Of a DNA stretch of 7,485 nucleotides, positions 1-6,514 are shown piece after piece. The stretch lies in assembly GCA_015662325.1 (NCBI GenBank), contig DQUJ01000111.1, forward strand, positions 1 through 7,485, written 5' to 3'. Under the pieces are notes generated by a model, which made no database searches, was not told where the DNA came from, and saw nothing but the letters and a program-made list of their open reading frames with translations. Source of the stretch: Leucothrix mucor. Its GTDB lineage: Bacteria > Pseudomonadota > Gammaproteobacteria > Thiotrichales > Thiotrichaceae. A program made the translations under genes and the position numbers. Numbering within the stretch: the first letter of the stretch is position 1; each line of letters opens with the position of its first letter.

Positions 1-4
1 ACTA

Positions 5-2770
5 CTATACGAGCTTGCCATGACATTGTTTGAACTTTTTGCCCGACCCACAGGGACAAGGATCGTTACGCCCGACTTTTTGATCTCGTCGCTGGAACGG
101 TTTTAATGCCTCTGGCGTAAACTCATCAACGGCATCTGACATAGAAGGCTCTTGTGACTGATCTTGTGAAAGCGAACTTGCCGCCTCGTCGTGATTAAAC
201 TCCATTTCAGCCTGTTGTTCATGCTGTTGCTGGTGTTCTGCTTCAATCGCATCCACTTCTTCTGGCTGTGTGATCTCAAGTTTGGTTAAGAAAACCACCA
301 CATCTTGTTTGATTTTACCGAGTAACTCTTCAAACATTTCAAACGCTTCACGTTTATATTCTTGCTTAGGATCTTTCTGTGCGTAGCCACGTAAGCCAAC
401 ACTTTGGCGTAAATAATCCATCGACGCCAAATGCTCTTTCCAATGACCATCTAACACATGCAACATAATATCGCGTTCTAAACGACGCATATTTTCTGCG
501 CCGATTTGCTCTTCTTTATCAGAAATAATGGTAGAAATTGCTTCTTGTATTTTCTCACGCAAAGGCTCTTCATGGAGTTGATCATCACTATCTAACCAGC
601 CCTGAATATCCAAATCCACGCCCATATCATCGCTAAGCGTTTTGGTTAAGCCCTCAATATCCCATTGCTCATCCAAGCTTTGGGGTGGAATGTACTGATT
701 GATCGTTGTATCAACCACGTCGTAAACAAATGATTCAATCGAATCTGCTACGTCTGCCGCTTCTAATAAATCCGAACGTTGCTCATAAACCACTTTACGC
801 TGATCATTGGCAACATCATCATATTCAAGTAAGTTTTTACGAATATCGAAGTTATGCCCTTCTACTTTACGTTGTGCATTTTCGATAGATTTTGAAACCA
901 TTTTCGCTTCAATCGCCTGACCTTTTTCCATACCCAAACGTTGCATAATCGCTTTAACGCGATCCGATGCAAAAATACGCATTAGGTTATCTTCTAATGA
1001 TAAGAAGAAACGTGACGAACCTGGATCACCCTGACGTGCCGCACGACCACGAAGCTGATTATCTATTCGACGAGATTCGTGGCGTTCTGTACCAATAATA
1101 TGCAAACCACCCGCTTTAATAACCGCATCATGGCGTTTTTGCCAATCGGCTTTAAGCGCTGTGATTTCTGATTCACTCGCCTCTTCGCCGAGTGCTTTTA
1201 ATTCTGCTTCTAGCGATCCACCTAATACAATATCTGTACCACGGCCTGCCATATTCGTTGCAATCGTTAATGCACCGGGGCGACCTGCGTTCTCGATAAT
1301 ATGTGCTTCACGCTCGTGCTGTTTTGCATTCAACACTTCGTGCTTTACGTTCATCTTATTCAACAAACCAGACAACACTTCAGATGTGTCTATCGACGCT
1401 GTACCCACTAGAACGGGTTGACCTTTTTTCTGGCAATAGGCAATTTCTTTAGCGATTGCCTCATATTTTTCTTCTTCCGACATATAAACAAGATCATTAC
1501 CATCTTCTCTATTCAGTGGTTTATTACCTGGAATAACAACCACTTCCAAGCCATAGATAGATTGCAACTCAAACGCTTCGGTATCTGCTGTTCCCGTCAT
1601 GCCCGATAACTTGTTATACAAACGGAAATAATTCTGGAACGTGATAGATGCCATTGTTTGGTTTTCGGGATTAATCTTAACGCCTTCTTTGGCTTCCATC
1701 GCTTGATGCAAACCTTCCGACCAACGACGACCCGGCATGGTACGGCCCGTAAATTCATCAACAATAACAATCTCGTCATCAGTAACAATGTAATCGACGT
1801 TCTTTTCAAATAGAGTATGTGCGCGTAATGCTGCATTTAAATGATGTAAAACCGAAATACTGGCATTGTCATACAGGCCTTGGCCCTCTGGCAAAATGCC
1901 TGCTTTTTGTAATAAAACTTCAGCCGATTCATGACCTCTATCAGTCAAAAATATCTGCTTACTTTTCTCATCAACCGTGTAATCGCCAGTATCTTCTGCG
2001 TTTTCTTCGGTTTCTTCACCTTCTTGTTTAGAAAGTGATGGAATAATTGCATTAATCGCTGCATAAAGCTCGGATGAGTCTTCTGCCGCACCAGAGATAA
2101 TCAGCGGCGTTCTTGCTTCATCAATCAGGATCGAATCCACCTCATCGACGATTGCAAAATTGAGTTCACGTTGCACGCGTTCTTCTTTACTAAATGCCAT
2201 ATTGTCGCGCAAATAGTCAAAACCAAATTCGTTGTTTGTACCGTAAGTAATATCAGCCGCATAAGCTGCTTTGCGTTGCTCATGATCAATACCATTAATA
2301 ATCACGCCCGTCGTTAAACCTAGAAACCCGTAGAGTTTAGACATCCATTCGGCATCACGCTGTGCCAAATAATCATTTACCGTAATTACGTGCACGCCTT
2401 TTCCGGGTAATGCATTAAGATATGCCGCCAAGGTCGCCACCAGCGTTTTACCTTCGCCCGTACGCATTTCTGCAATCTTACCTTCGTTAAGCACCATGCC
2501 ACCGATCATCTGCACATCGTAATGGCGCATACCCATGACGCGTTTTCCCGCCTCACGAACCACTGCAAATGCTTCTGGTAGAATATCTTCTAGTGAACTT
2601 CCATCTTCTATTTTTTTACGAAATTCAACCGTTTTAGCTTGCAGGCTTGCATCATCTAACGCTGACATTTCATCTTCAAACGTCGTTACTTTTTTAGCCG
2701 TGTTGCTATAAGCTTTGACTAAGCGGTCGTTGCGACTGCCGAAGATTTTTTTGGCTACTTTTCCTAACAT
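5..2770 (-). CDS. secA: Protein translocase subunit SecA (ATPase motor)
   Basis: SecA is the cytoplasmic and membrane-peripheral ATPase that pushes unfolded preproteins through the SecYEG channel. The 921-residue protein (E. coli: 901) is collinear with SecA throughout. Visible motifs are Walker A MRTGEGKT (102-109), DEVD (209-212), the preprotein-binding domain (about 230-370), [12 protein letters not shown] (507-518), motif VI (572-582), the helical scaffold and two-helix finger (about 765-815, fingertip Tyr near 796), and a Gln/Glu-rich linker (about 840-895). The C-terminal zinc and SecB-binding tail has Cys905, Cys907, Cys916 and His917. I chose the ATG at 2770 because [15 protein letters not shown] aligns with known SecA N termini. 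An in-frame GTG at 2803 would add 11 residues with no counterpart. An AGGGG at 2783-2787 lies 12 nt before the ATG, which is rather far. The stop is TAG. One oddity is GRAARQGD in motif VI, where GR(S/A)GRQGD is usual. No secM-like gene precedes it. Confidence 0.98.
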   Translation of the reverse strand: MLGKVAKKIFGSRNDRLVKAYSNTAKKVTTFEDEMSALDDASLQAKTVEFRKKIEDGSSLEDILPEAFAVVREAGKRVMGMRHYDVQMIGGMVLNEGKIAEMRTGEGKTLVATLAAYLNALPGKGVHVITVNDYLAQRDAEWMSKLYGFLGLTTGVIINGIDHEQRKAAYAADITYGTNNEFGFDYLRDNMAFSKEERVQRELNFAIVDEVDSILIDEARTPLIISGAAEDSSELYAAINAIIPSLSKQEGEETEENAEDTGDYTVDEKSKQIFLTDRGHESAEVLLQKAGILPEGQGLYDNASISVLHHLNAALRAHTLFEKNVDYIVTDDEIVIVDEFTGRTMPGRRWSEGLHQAMEAKEGVKINPENQTMASITFQNYFRLYNKLSGMTGTADTEAFELQSIYGLEVVVIPGNKPLNREDGNDLVYMSEEEKYEAIAKEIAYCQKKGQPVLVGTASIDTSEVLSGLLNKMNVKHEVLNAKQHEREAHIIENAGRPGALTIATNMAGRGTDIVLGGSLEAELKALGEEASESEITALKADWQKRHDAVIKAGGLHIIGTERHESRRIDNQLRGRAARQGDPGSSRFFLSLEDNLMRIFASDRVKAIMQRLGMEKGQAIEAKMVSKSIENAQRKVEGHNFDIRKNLLEYDDVANDQRKVVYEQRSDLLEAADVADSIESFVYDVVDTTINQYIPPQSLDEQWDIEGLTKTLSDDMGVDLDIQGWLDSDDQLHEEPLREKIQEAISTIISDKEEQIGAENMRRLERDIMLHVLDGHWKEHLASMDYLRQSVGLRGYAQKDPKQEYKREAFEMFEELLGKIKQDVVVFLTKLEITQPEEVDAIEAEHQQQHEQQAEMEFNHDEAASSLSQDQSQEPSMSDAVDEFTPEALKPFQRRDQKVGRNDPCPCGSGKKFKQCHGKLV

Positions 2771-2875
2771 GATCTTTTCTTTCCCCTGTAATGACCGCTT
2801 CACTTACCATCAAAGAGTCTATCTTCAAAAGCATAAAGTACGATCAAGCTTATTTTTGTGTTTGAAAATTGCAAA

Positions 2876-2942
2876 TCACAGAATAAACAGAATGGGGACA
2901 ATCATAACTTTTACAAGTACAACAACCCCAATTTTAATGGGG
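2876..2942 (-). promoter_or_regulatory. secA 5' leader with alternative C4/G4 pairings and a 9-codon hydrophobic uORF
   Basis: Reading the minus strand 5' to 3', the leader has CCCCA (2942-2938), TGGGG (2930-2926) and a second CCCCA (2897-2893). The middle segment can pair with either neighbour: a 5-bp stem with a 7-nt loop, or a 5-bp stem with a 28-nt loop. An ATG at 2905 opens a 9-codon frame, MIVPILFIL, ending in TGA at 2878-2876. Its CCC proline codon lies inside the third segment. No good ribosome binding site precedes this ATG. No U-run follows either hairpin, so a classical terminator is not seen. A regulatory role is inference. Confidence 0.25.
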
Positions 2943-2945
2943 CGT

Positions 2946-2956
2946 AGTATAGTATA
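2946..2956 (-). promoter_or_regulatory. Putative secA promoter (two overlapping -10 boxes)
   Basis: On the minus strand two TATACT hexamers (5/6 match to TATAAT) overlap by one base at 2956-2951 and 2951-2946. No good -35 is visible; the best is TTAAGG, 16 nt upstream of the first box. Transcription from here would begin near 2939-2944 and give a leader of about 170 nt. This is pattern matching only. Read-through from the upstream M23 gene is also possible, because I see no terminator between them. Confidence 0.4.
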
Positions 2957-3014
2957 AATAAACCTTGATTTACCTTAATGAATCAATAAATCGAATAATT
3001 ATTTGAGAAAAATT

Positions 3015-3782
3015 TTACTGCCCAATAATAGGCCCATCAAAATAAAGCTGTGGATCAACATGACGACCATTCTTCAACACTTCTAAATGCAAATGCGGGC
3101 CTGTTGCACGACCTGTGCGCCCTACTTTTGCAATCACTTCACCTTCTTTAACCACATCATCCTGTCTTACCAATATTTTACTAAGGTGCGCATAACGCGT
3201 TAGCAAGTTTTTATCATGTTGAATTTCTACAACGTTGCCATACCCCCCTTTTCGGCCCGTAAAAATAACGAAACCACTGGCAGGCGAGTATATTTTCTCG
3301 CCCAGTTTAGCGGCCACATCAACGCCGCGATGCCTTCTGGTTCGACCATTAAAAGGATCTCTACGATAACCGTATTTTGATGATATAAAGCCTTTTTTAA
3401 TGGGCGAACGACTCAATAACACCGATTCTAAAAAATCACCCGACAAGCGTTCTTTGTGGGGTAAGTTTTTCATAGAATTATCAATGGATGATTCTAATGA
3501 CTTTACTTGCTCGGCAAGCGATAAACGTGAGTATTTATGGGAGGCTCTATAAATACTTTTAGGATTTTCATTTTCAGCTAATCCACCACGTGCCAGTGGT
3601 TGTTTAGCTAAAGTGCCGTTATTTTTCATACCATAATAGTAGCCATCATCAGAACTATTCTGTAGCCGAACTACACTGCTGATAAGTAACAGCAGTGCAA
3701 CTGTGGCAACGATTAGAAACCAAGGGTTGAACGATAACTTTGTGTGTCGTGATCCATCTTCACTGATGAGTATGATTTTCAT
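3015..3782 (-). CDS. Membrane-anchored M23 family metallopeptidase (LytM/peptidoglycan endopeptidase)
   Basis: This is a 255-residue, probably zinc-dependent peptidase of family M23, which cuts peptide cross-bridges in peptidoglycan. A short cytoplasmic N terminus precedes one membrane segment at about 20-38 (WFLIVATVALLLLISSVV). A periplasmic linker (about 40-125) follows, then the M23 domain (about 128-250). The metal and catalytic residues are present: His151 and Asp155 in HRGVD, His199 in YAHLS, and His230 and His232 in GPHLHLE. It should therefore be active rather than a degenerate EnvC/NlpD-type activator. It starts with ATG; only a weak GGA lies just before it (ACGGAATAA). The stop is TAA. 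It lies upstream of secA on the same strand, 244 bp away, and is divergent from dciA. The same neighbours surround an M23 gene between secA and lpxC in Pseudomonas (from memory). The physiological substrate cannot be read from sequence. Confidence 0.93.
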   Translation of the reverse strand: MKIILISEDGSRHTKLSFNPWFLIVATVALLLLISSVVRLQNSSDDGYYYGMKNNGTLAKQPLARGGLAENENPKSIYRASHKYSRLSLAEQVKSLESSIDNSMKNLPHKERLSGDFLESVLLSRSPIKKGFISSKYGYRRDPFNGRTRRHRGVDVAAKLGEKIYSPASGFVIFTGRKGGYGNVVEIQHDKNLLTRYAHLSKILVRQDDVVKEGEVIAKVGRTGRATGPHLHLEVLKNGRHVDPQLYFDGPIIGQ

Positions 3783-3796
3783 TTATTCCGTGTATT

Positions 3797-3802
3797 TTTA
3801 TA
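3797..3802 (-). promoter_or_regulatory. Putative -10 box of the M23 peptidase gene
   Basis: TATAAA reads on the minus strand at 3802-3797, 14 nt before the peptidase ATG. That implies a leader of only about 7 nt. The best -35 candidate, TTGTAT, is 19 bp upstream, which is a poor spacing. An imperfect inverted repeat (ATTGTGCA ... TGCAACAAT, 3802-3823) fills the spacer. Confidence 0.3.
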
Positions 3803-3853
3803 TTGTGCAATGCGTGCAACAATACAAATCATCCATTATTTTGTTATGACTTT

Positions 3854-3862
3854 TGCTATCAT
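3854..3862 (+). promoter_or_regulatory. Putative extended -10 promoter of dciA
   Basis: TGCTATCAT fits the extended -10 form TGn-TATAAT with one mismatch. No convincing -35 hexamer lies 17 bp upstream, which is tolerable for extended -10 promoters. The expected transcription start, about 7 nt downstream, coincides with the dciA ATG at 3869, so the mRNA may be leaderless. Confidence 0.4.
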
Positions 3863-3868
3863 GGGACA

Positions 3869-4270
3869 ATGAAGAAACTCACCAGCCTAGTAAATAATGA
3901 ACTCACTAGAAGTATCAATATTTATGATAAGCTGTCTAAATCGGTGTATGAACTACTTGAACTGAATAAAAACACACATAATATCTGGGTAGTAGTGAAG
4001 CAACAGCAACTTACTTTAGTCACCGATCACCCTATTCTCGCCAGCCAACTTCAGTTTCAACAAGACAAAATACGCGATCATTTAAACAAAACGTTTTTAC
4101 TTCAGCTTAAAAAAACACAAATTAAAATTGCACCACCGAAAGCCTTTCGCCAGATTAAAAAAGAGAAGATATTCGAAATTTCAGAAGGTACTGCAAATGT
4201 ATTGCACGAGATTGCAAATATGATTGATGATGAGGAAGTAAGAGATTCGTTAAAGAAATTAACGAAGTAA
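3869..4270 (+). CDS. dciA: DUF721 protein, predicted replicative helicase loader DciA
   Basis: This 133-residue protein fits DUF721/DciA, the ancestral bacterial factor that helps load the DnaB helicase at the origin. The core at about 38-90 (NIWVVVKQQQLTLVTDH, then LASQLQFQQDKI, then QIKIAPP) is the typical KH-like DUF721 segment. A C-terminal tail (about 100-133) looks helical and would be the DnaB-contacting part by analogy with Vibrio DciA. I chose the ATG at 3869. The frame is open back to a TTG at 3803, but those 22 residues (Cys/Asn/His-rich) resemble nothing in the family and overlap the promoter. There is no clear Shine-Dalgarno; only GGGA lies 3 nt before the ATG. It sits between lpxC and the M23/secA pair on the opposite strand, the usual location of this family in Pseudomonas-like genomes. 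Identity rests on remembered family patterns and gene order. Confidence 0.85.
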   Translation: MKKLTSLVNNELTRSINIYDKLSKSVYELLELNKNTHNIWVVVKQQQLTLVTDHPILASQLQFQQDKIRDHLNKTFLLQLKKTQIKIAPPKAFRQIKKEKIFEISEGTANVLHEIANMIDDEEVRDSLKKLTK

Positions 4271-4292
4271 TAATTAAAAACGCTAGTCTAAA

Positions 4293-4376
4293 CCGTCATT
4301 CCCGCGCAGGCGGGAATCTATGTTGGTGCAAAGTGCTATTCTGATAGATAGATTCCCGTCTACGCGGGAATGACGG
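4293..4376. repeat. Paired inverted dRS3-like repeats between convergent genes
   Basis: Two 28-bp units at 4293-4320 and 4349-4376 are inverted copies matching at 26 of 28 positions, separated by 28 bp. Each is also self-complementary. Unit 1 forms an 8-bp stem (4298-4305 with 4310-4317) and a GCAG loop. Unit 2 forms an 8-bp stem including one G-U pair (4352-4359 with 4364-4371). Both cores fit ATTCCC-N8-GGGAAT, the consensus known as dRS3 in Neisseria; related CGTCATTCCCGC palindromes are dispersed in many proteobacteria. The pair fills the gap between the dciA and lpxC stop codons. It may act as a two-way terminator, although no strong T-run follows on either strand. The two units could also fold together into one long hairpin. 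Confidence 0.85.
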
Positions 4377-4387
4377 ATTCTTTATTA

Positions 4388-5371
4388 CTAAGCAGGTAAA
4401 ACTGACACTTCACCCGCATAAGCAACAGGCGATCGTGCATCATTATCAAGGCTTACAAGTTCCCAAGAGTCTTGATGTTTTGATAATTCACGCAATAATA
4501 AATTATTAATCGCATGACCAGACTTATGACCGTGATACGCACCGATAATGCCATAACCTAAGGTATATAAATCACCCACGGCATCTAACATTTTATGTTT
4601 TACAAATTCATCGCTGTAACGCAAACCGTCTTTATTAAGAACGCGAAATTCATCCAACACAACCGCATTGCCTAAACTACCGCCTAAACCTAAATTCTTG
4701 GAACGTAATAATTCGACATCACGCATAAAACCAAACGTTCTGGCACGACTGATTTCTGTCGCATACGATTCAATTGATAAATCCAACTCTAAAATCTGAC
4801 GGGTATCTTTAACTGCAGGGTGATCAAAATCTATCTCGAATGAGATTTTAAAACCGTTGTACGGTGTAAGCTCTGCCCAACCCGCTTTATTTTCATAAAT
4901 AATAGGCTTTGTTATTTTTACGAATTTTTTCGGTGCGGGTTGATTTTCTATTCCCGCAGATTCAATCAAGAAAATAAATGGCGCCGCACTGCCATCCATA
5001 ATGGGCACTTCTTCCGCACTAATATCAATGTAAACGTTATCTATGCCCATACCCGCAAGTGCAGACATTAAATGTTCAATTGTCGATACTTTAATTATCG
5101 AAGAAGAACCAGAGGCATTACTCACTTCTTTAACCAATGTGGTACTCAGCATGGTTTCTTGAACGTTTTCGGGTGTCGCTTTAATATCAACAGGGATTTC
5201 TAGATCAACACGACGATACACAATACCGGTATTCGCTGCAGCAGGACGTAAAGTTAAATTAACTTTTTTACCCGAATGCAGACCAATGCCCGTGGTACTT
5301 ACAATGCTTTTTAATGTGCGCTGTTGTAAATACTGTAAATTCTGTAATTGCTGCTGCGATTGATTAGACAC
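4388..5371 (-). CDS. lpxC: UDP-3-O-acyl-N-acetylglucosamine deacetylase LpxC
   Basis: LpxC removes the acetyl group from UDP-3-O-acyl-GlcNAc, the committed step of lipid A synthesis, in the cytoplasm with catalytic zinc. The 327-residue protein (E. coli: 305) carries Glu99-His100 in STIEH, the PIMDGSAAPF block (123-132), SRARTFGFMRD (208-218), HKMLDAVGD with His259 and Asp263, and SGHAINN with His286. These correspond to E. coli Glu78/His79, His238, Asp242 and His265. It differs in a Gln-rich N-terminal extension of about 13 residues and an insertion of about 8 residues (SNASGSSS, 84-91). The start is GTG at 5371, supported by AGGGGA at 5376-5381; the next in-frame Met is residue 74, too late. 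The stop is TAG. The 139-bp gap to prmB shows no convincing promoter, so the gene may be co-transcribed with prmB or use a poorly matching promoter. ftsZ, its usual upstream neighbour, is absent. Confidence 0.97.
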   Translation of the reverse strand: MSNQSQQQLQNLQYLQQRTLKSIVSTTGIGLHSGKKVNLTLRPAAANTGIVYRRVDLEIPVDIKATPENVQETMLSTTLVKEVSNASGSSSIIKVSTIEHLMSALAGMGIDNVYIDISAEEVPIMDGSAAPFIFLIESAGIENQPAPKKFVKITKPIIYENKAGWAELTPYNGFKISFEIDFDHPAVKDTRQILELDLSIESYATEISRARTFGFMRDVELLRSKNLGLGGSLGNAVVLDEFRVLNKDGLRYSDEFVKHKMLDAVGDLYTLGYGIIGAYHGHKSGHAINNLLLRELSKHQDSWELVSLDNDARSPVAYAGEVSVLPA

Positions 5372-5375
5372 GAAG

Positions 5376-5381
5376 TCCCCT
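5376..5381 (-). promoter_or_regulatory. Ribosome binding site supporting the lpxC GTG start
   Basis: AGGGGA on the minus strand ends 4 nt before the GTG at 5371. It decides the start in the absence of an ATG near the expected N terminus. It is the clearest minus-strand Shine-Dalgarno sequence in the window. Confidence 0.7.
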
Positions 5382-5510
5382 GTTTGCGTGTAAGTCTTTC
5401 TAAAATTAGCCCGCTACTTTAACACAGTTAGTCCTAAAATAGCGTAATAGGTTCATTTTCTATTTAAATCATTACGTAGAAAAACCACTAGGGATGCATT
5501 AACAATACTA

Positions 5511-6443
5511 TTAACAGTACCGTTCAAGCTGTTGTTTCGTTAGCAAAAAAACACCATCACCGCCACGCTCGAATTCAAGCCATTGAAAAGGCACCTCTGG
5601 AAACTCCTCCGCAAGCGCGTACTGGCTATTGCCTACTTCTAAGACCAAAATACCTGTTTCCGTTAGATAATCAGCCGCCTGTTTTAAAACCTGACGCGTA
5701 CAATCCAAGCCATCATTACCCGAACTTAAACCCAATTCTGGCTCGTGATGAAATTCGCTCGACATGCCTTGAATATCATCTGCGTCCACATAAGGCGGGT
5801 TACTGACGATAATGTCGTAGGTTTTCCCCTTTAGATTGGTAAATAAATCAGATGCAATCGCCGATACACGATTAACCGCATCATGCTGATCAATATTTAT
5901 TTTAGCAACCTGCAATGCCTCTTCCGAAATATCTGATAAATCCACATTAGCCAAAGGAAATGCATAAGCACAAGCGATGCCGATGCAACCGCTACCCGTA
6001 CACAAATCCAAAACAGACTCGACTTCATCTGGGTTAATCCAAGGTTCAAATTGCGCTTCTACCAACTCTGCAATCGGCGAGCGAGGCACAAGCACACGTT
6101 CATCAACATAAAACTGCAAACCTGCAAACCAGCCTTCTTTCATTAAATAAGCCGCAGGAATACGCTCTTCAATTCGTTGTTTAAAAATTGCAATAATTGA
6201 CTCTTTCTCAATCGCTGTTAATTGAGATTGCCAATAAGTATCGGGGGTATCGACAGGCAAATGCAACGTGCGTAATACCAAATAAACGGCCTCATCCAAA
6301 GGCGAAGACATGCCATGCGAATAACTTAAACCTGCTTCAACAAAACGGCTGGCGCCCCAGCGCATAAAATCAGTCAAGGTCTGTAATTCTAAAGCGCTCT
6401 TTGTATCAAGAACGGTATCATCGGTATCACGTTTTACAGTCAT
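5511..6443 (-). CDS. prmB: Ribosomal protein L3 N5-glutamine methyltransferase PrmB
   Basis: PrmB uses S-adenosylmethionine to methylate a glutamine side chain of ribosomal protein L3 (uL3). The length, 310 residues, equals that of E. coli PrmB. An N-terminal helical substrate domain (about 20-100, with MRWGASRF and DEAVYLVL) is followed by the Rossmann methyltransferase fold. Visible motifs are VLVPRSPIAELV (117-128), the SAM-binding DLCTGSG (146-152), the catalytic NPPY (215-218) and EPELGLSSGNDGL (234-246). The PRSPIAEL variant and the ending WLEFERGGDGVFLLTKQQL favour PrmB over its paralogue PrmC, which modifies release factors. The ATG start at 6443 fits the family N terminus, but no Shine-Dalgarno is evident. 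A minus-strand GATAAT at 6480-6475 could be its -10 box and almost fully overlaps the opposing psd -10. The stop is TAA. It lies upstream of lpxC on the same strand and is divergent from psd. Confidence 0.96.
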   Translation of the reverse strand: MTVKRDTDDTVLDTKSALELQTLTDFMRWGASRFVEAGLSYSHGMSSPLDEAVYLVLRTLHLPVDTPDTYWQSQLTAIEKESIIAIFKQRIEERIPAAYLMKEGWFAGLQFYVDERVLVPRSPIAELVEAQFEPWINPDEVESVLDLCTGSGCIGIACAYAFPLANVDLSDISEEALQVAKINIDQHDAVNRVSAIASDLFTNLKGKTYDIIVSNPPYVDADDIQGMSSEFHHEPELGLSSGNDGLDCTRQVLKQAADYLTETGILVLEVGNSQYALAEEFPEVPFQWLEFERGGDGVFLLTKQQLERYC

Positions 6444-6450
6444 TTGTCTG

Positions 6451-6479
6451 TGGTCAATTATTGTTTAATCTCGTATTAT
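6451..6479 (+). promoter_or_regulatory. Putative sigma-70 promoter of psd
   Basis: TGGTCA (6451-6456, 4/6 match to TTGACA) lies 17 bp from TATTAT (6474-6479, 5/6 match to TATAAT). The predicted start is near 6486, giving a leader of about 29 nt that includes the AGGA ribosome binding site. The -10 overlaps a possible GATAAT -10 for prmB on the other strand, so the two promoters may compete. Confidence 0.5.
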
Positions 6480-6514
6480 CTCCTATTTATTAACGCAATG
6501 CGTAGGAAATATTC

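Noticed and set aside
1597..1836. 79-codon minus-strand ORF and several plus-strand ORFs inside secA
   Set aside because: These are out-of-frame shadows of a long, clearly conserved secA reading frame.
2771..2803. Upstream GTG start adding 11 residues to SecA
   Set aside because: The extra residues ([11 protein letters not shown]) have no counterpart in known SecA proteins, and the downstream ATG begins exactly where the family does.
2771..2940. SecM- or VemP-like secretion monitor gene upstream of secA
   Set aside because: No ORF in the leader encodes a signal peptide followed by an arrest sequence; the only hydrophobic frame has nine codons.
2926..2942. Rho-independent terminator between the M23 gene and secA
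   Set aside because: The CCCCA/TGGGG stem is short and no T-run follows it on either strand.
2715..2957. 80-codon plus-strand ORF across the secA start
   Set aside because: It is antisense to the secA N terminus and leader, has no ribosome binding site or recognisable domain, and its composition looks like a frame shadow.
3803..3868. Upstream TTG start adding 22 residues to DciA
   Set aside because: The Cys/Asn/His-rich extension resembles nothing in DUF721, starts with a rare codon and overlaps both predicted divergent promoters.
4293..4376. CRISPR array
   Set aside because: There are only two repeat units and they are inverted, not direct; no cas genes are present. The structure fits paired palindromic repeats.
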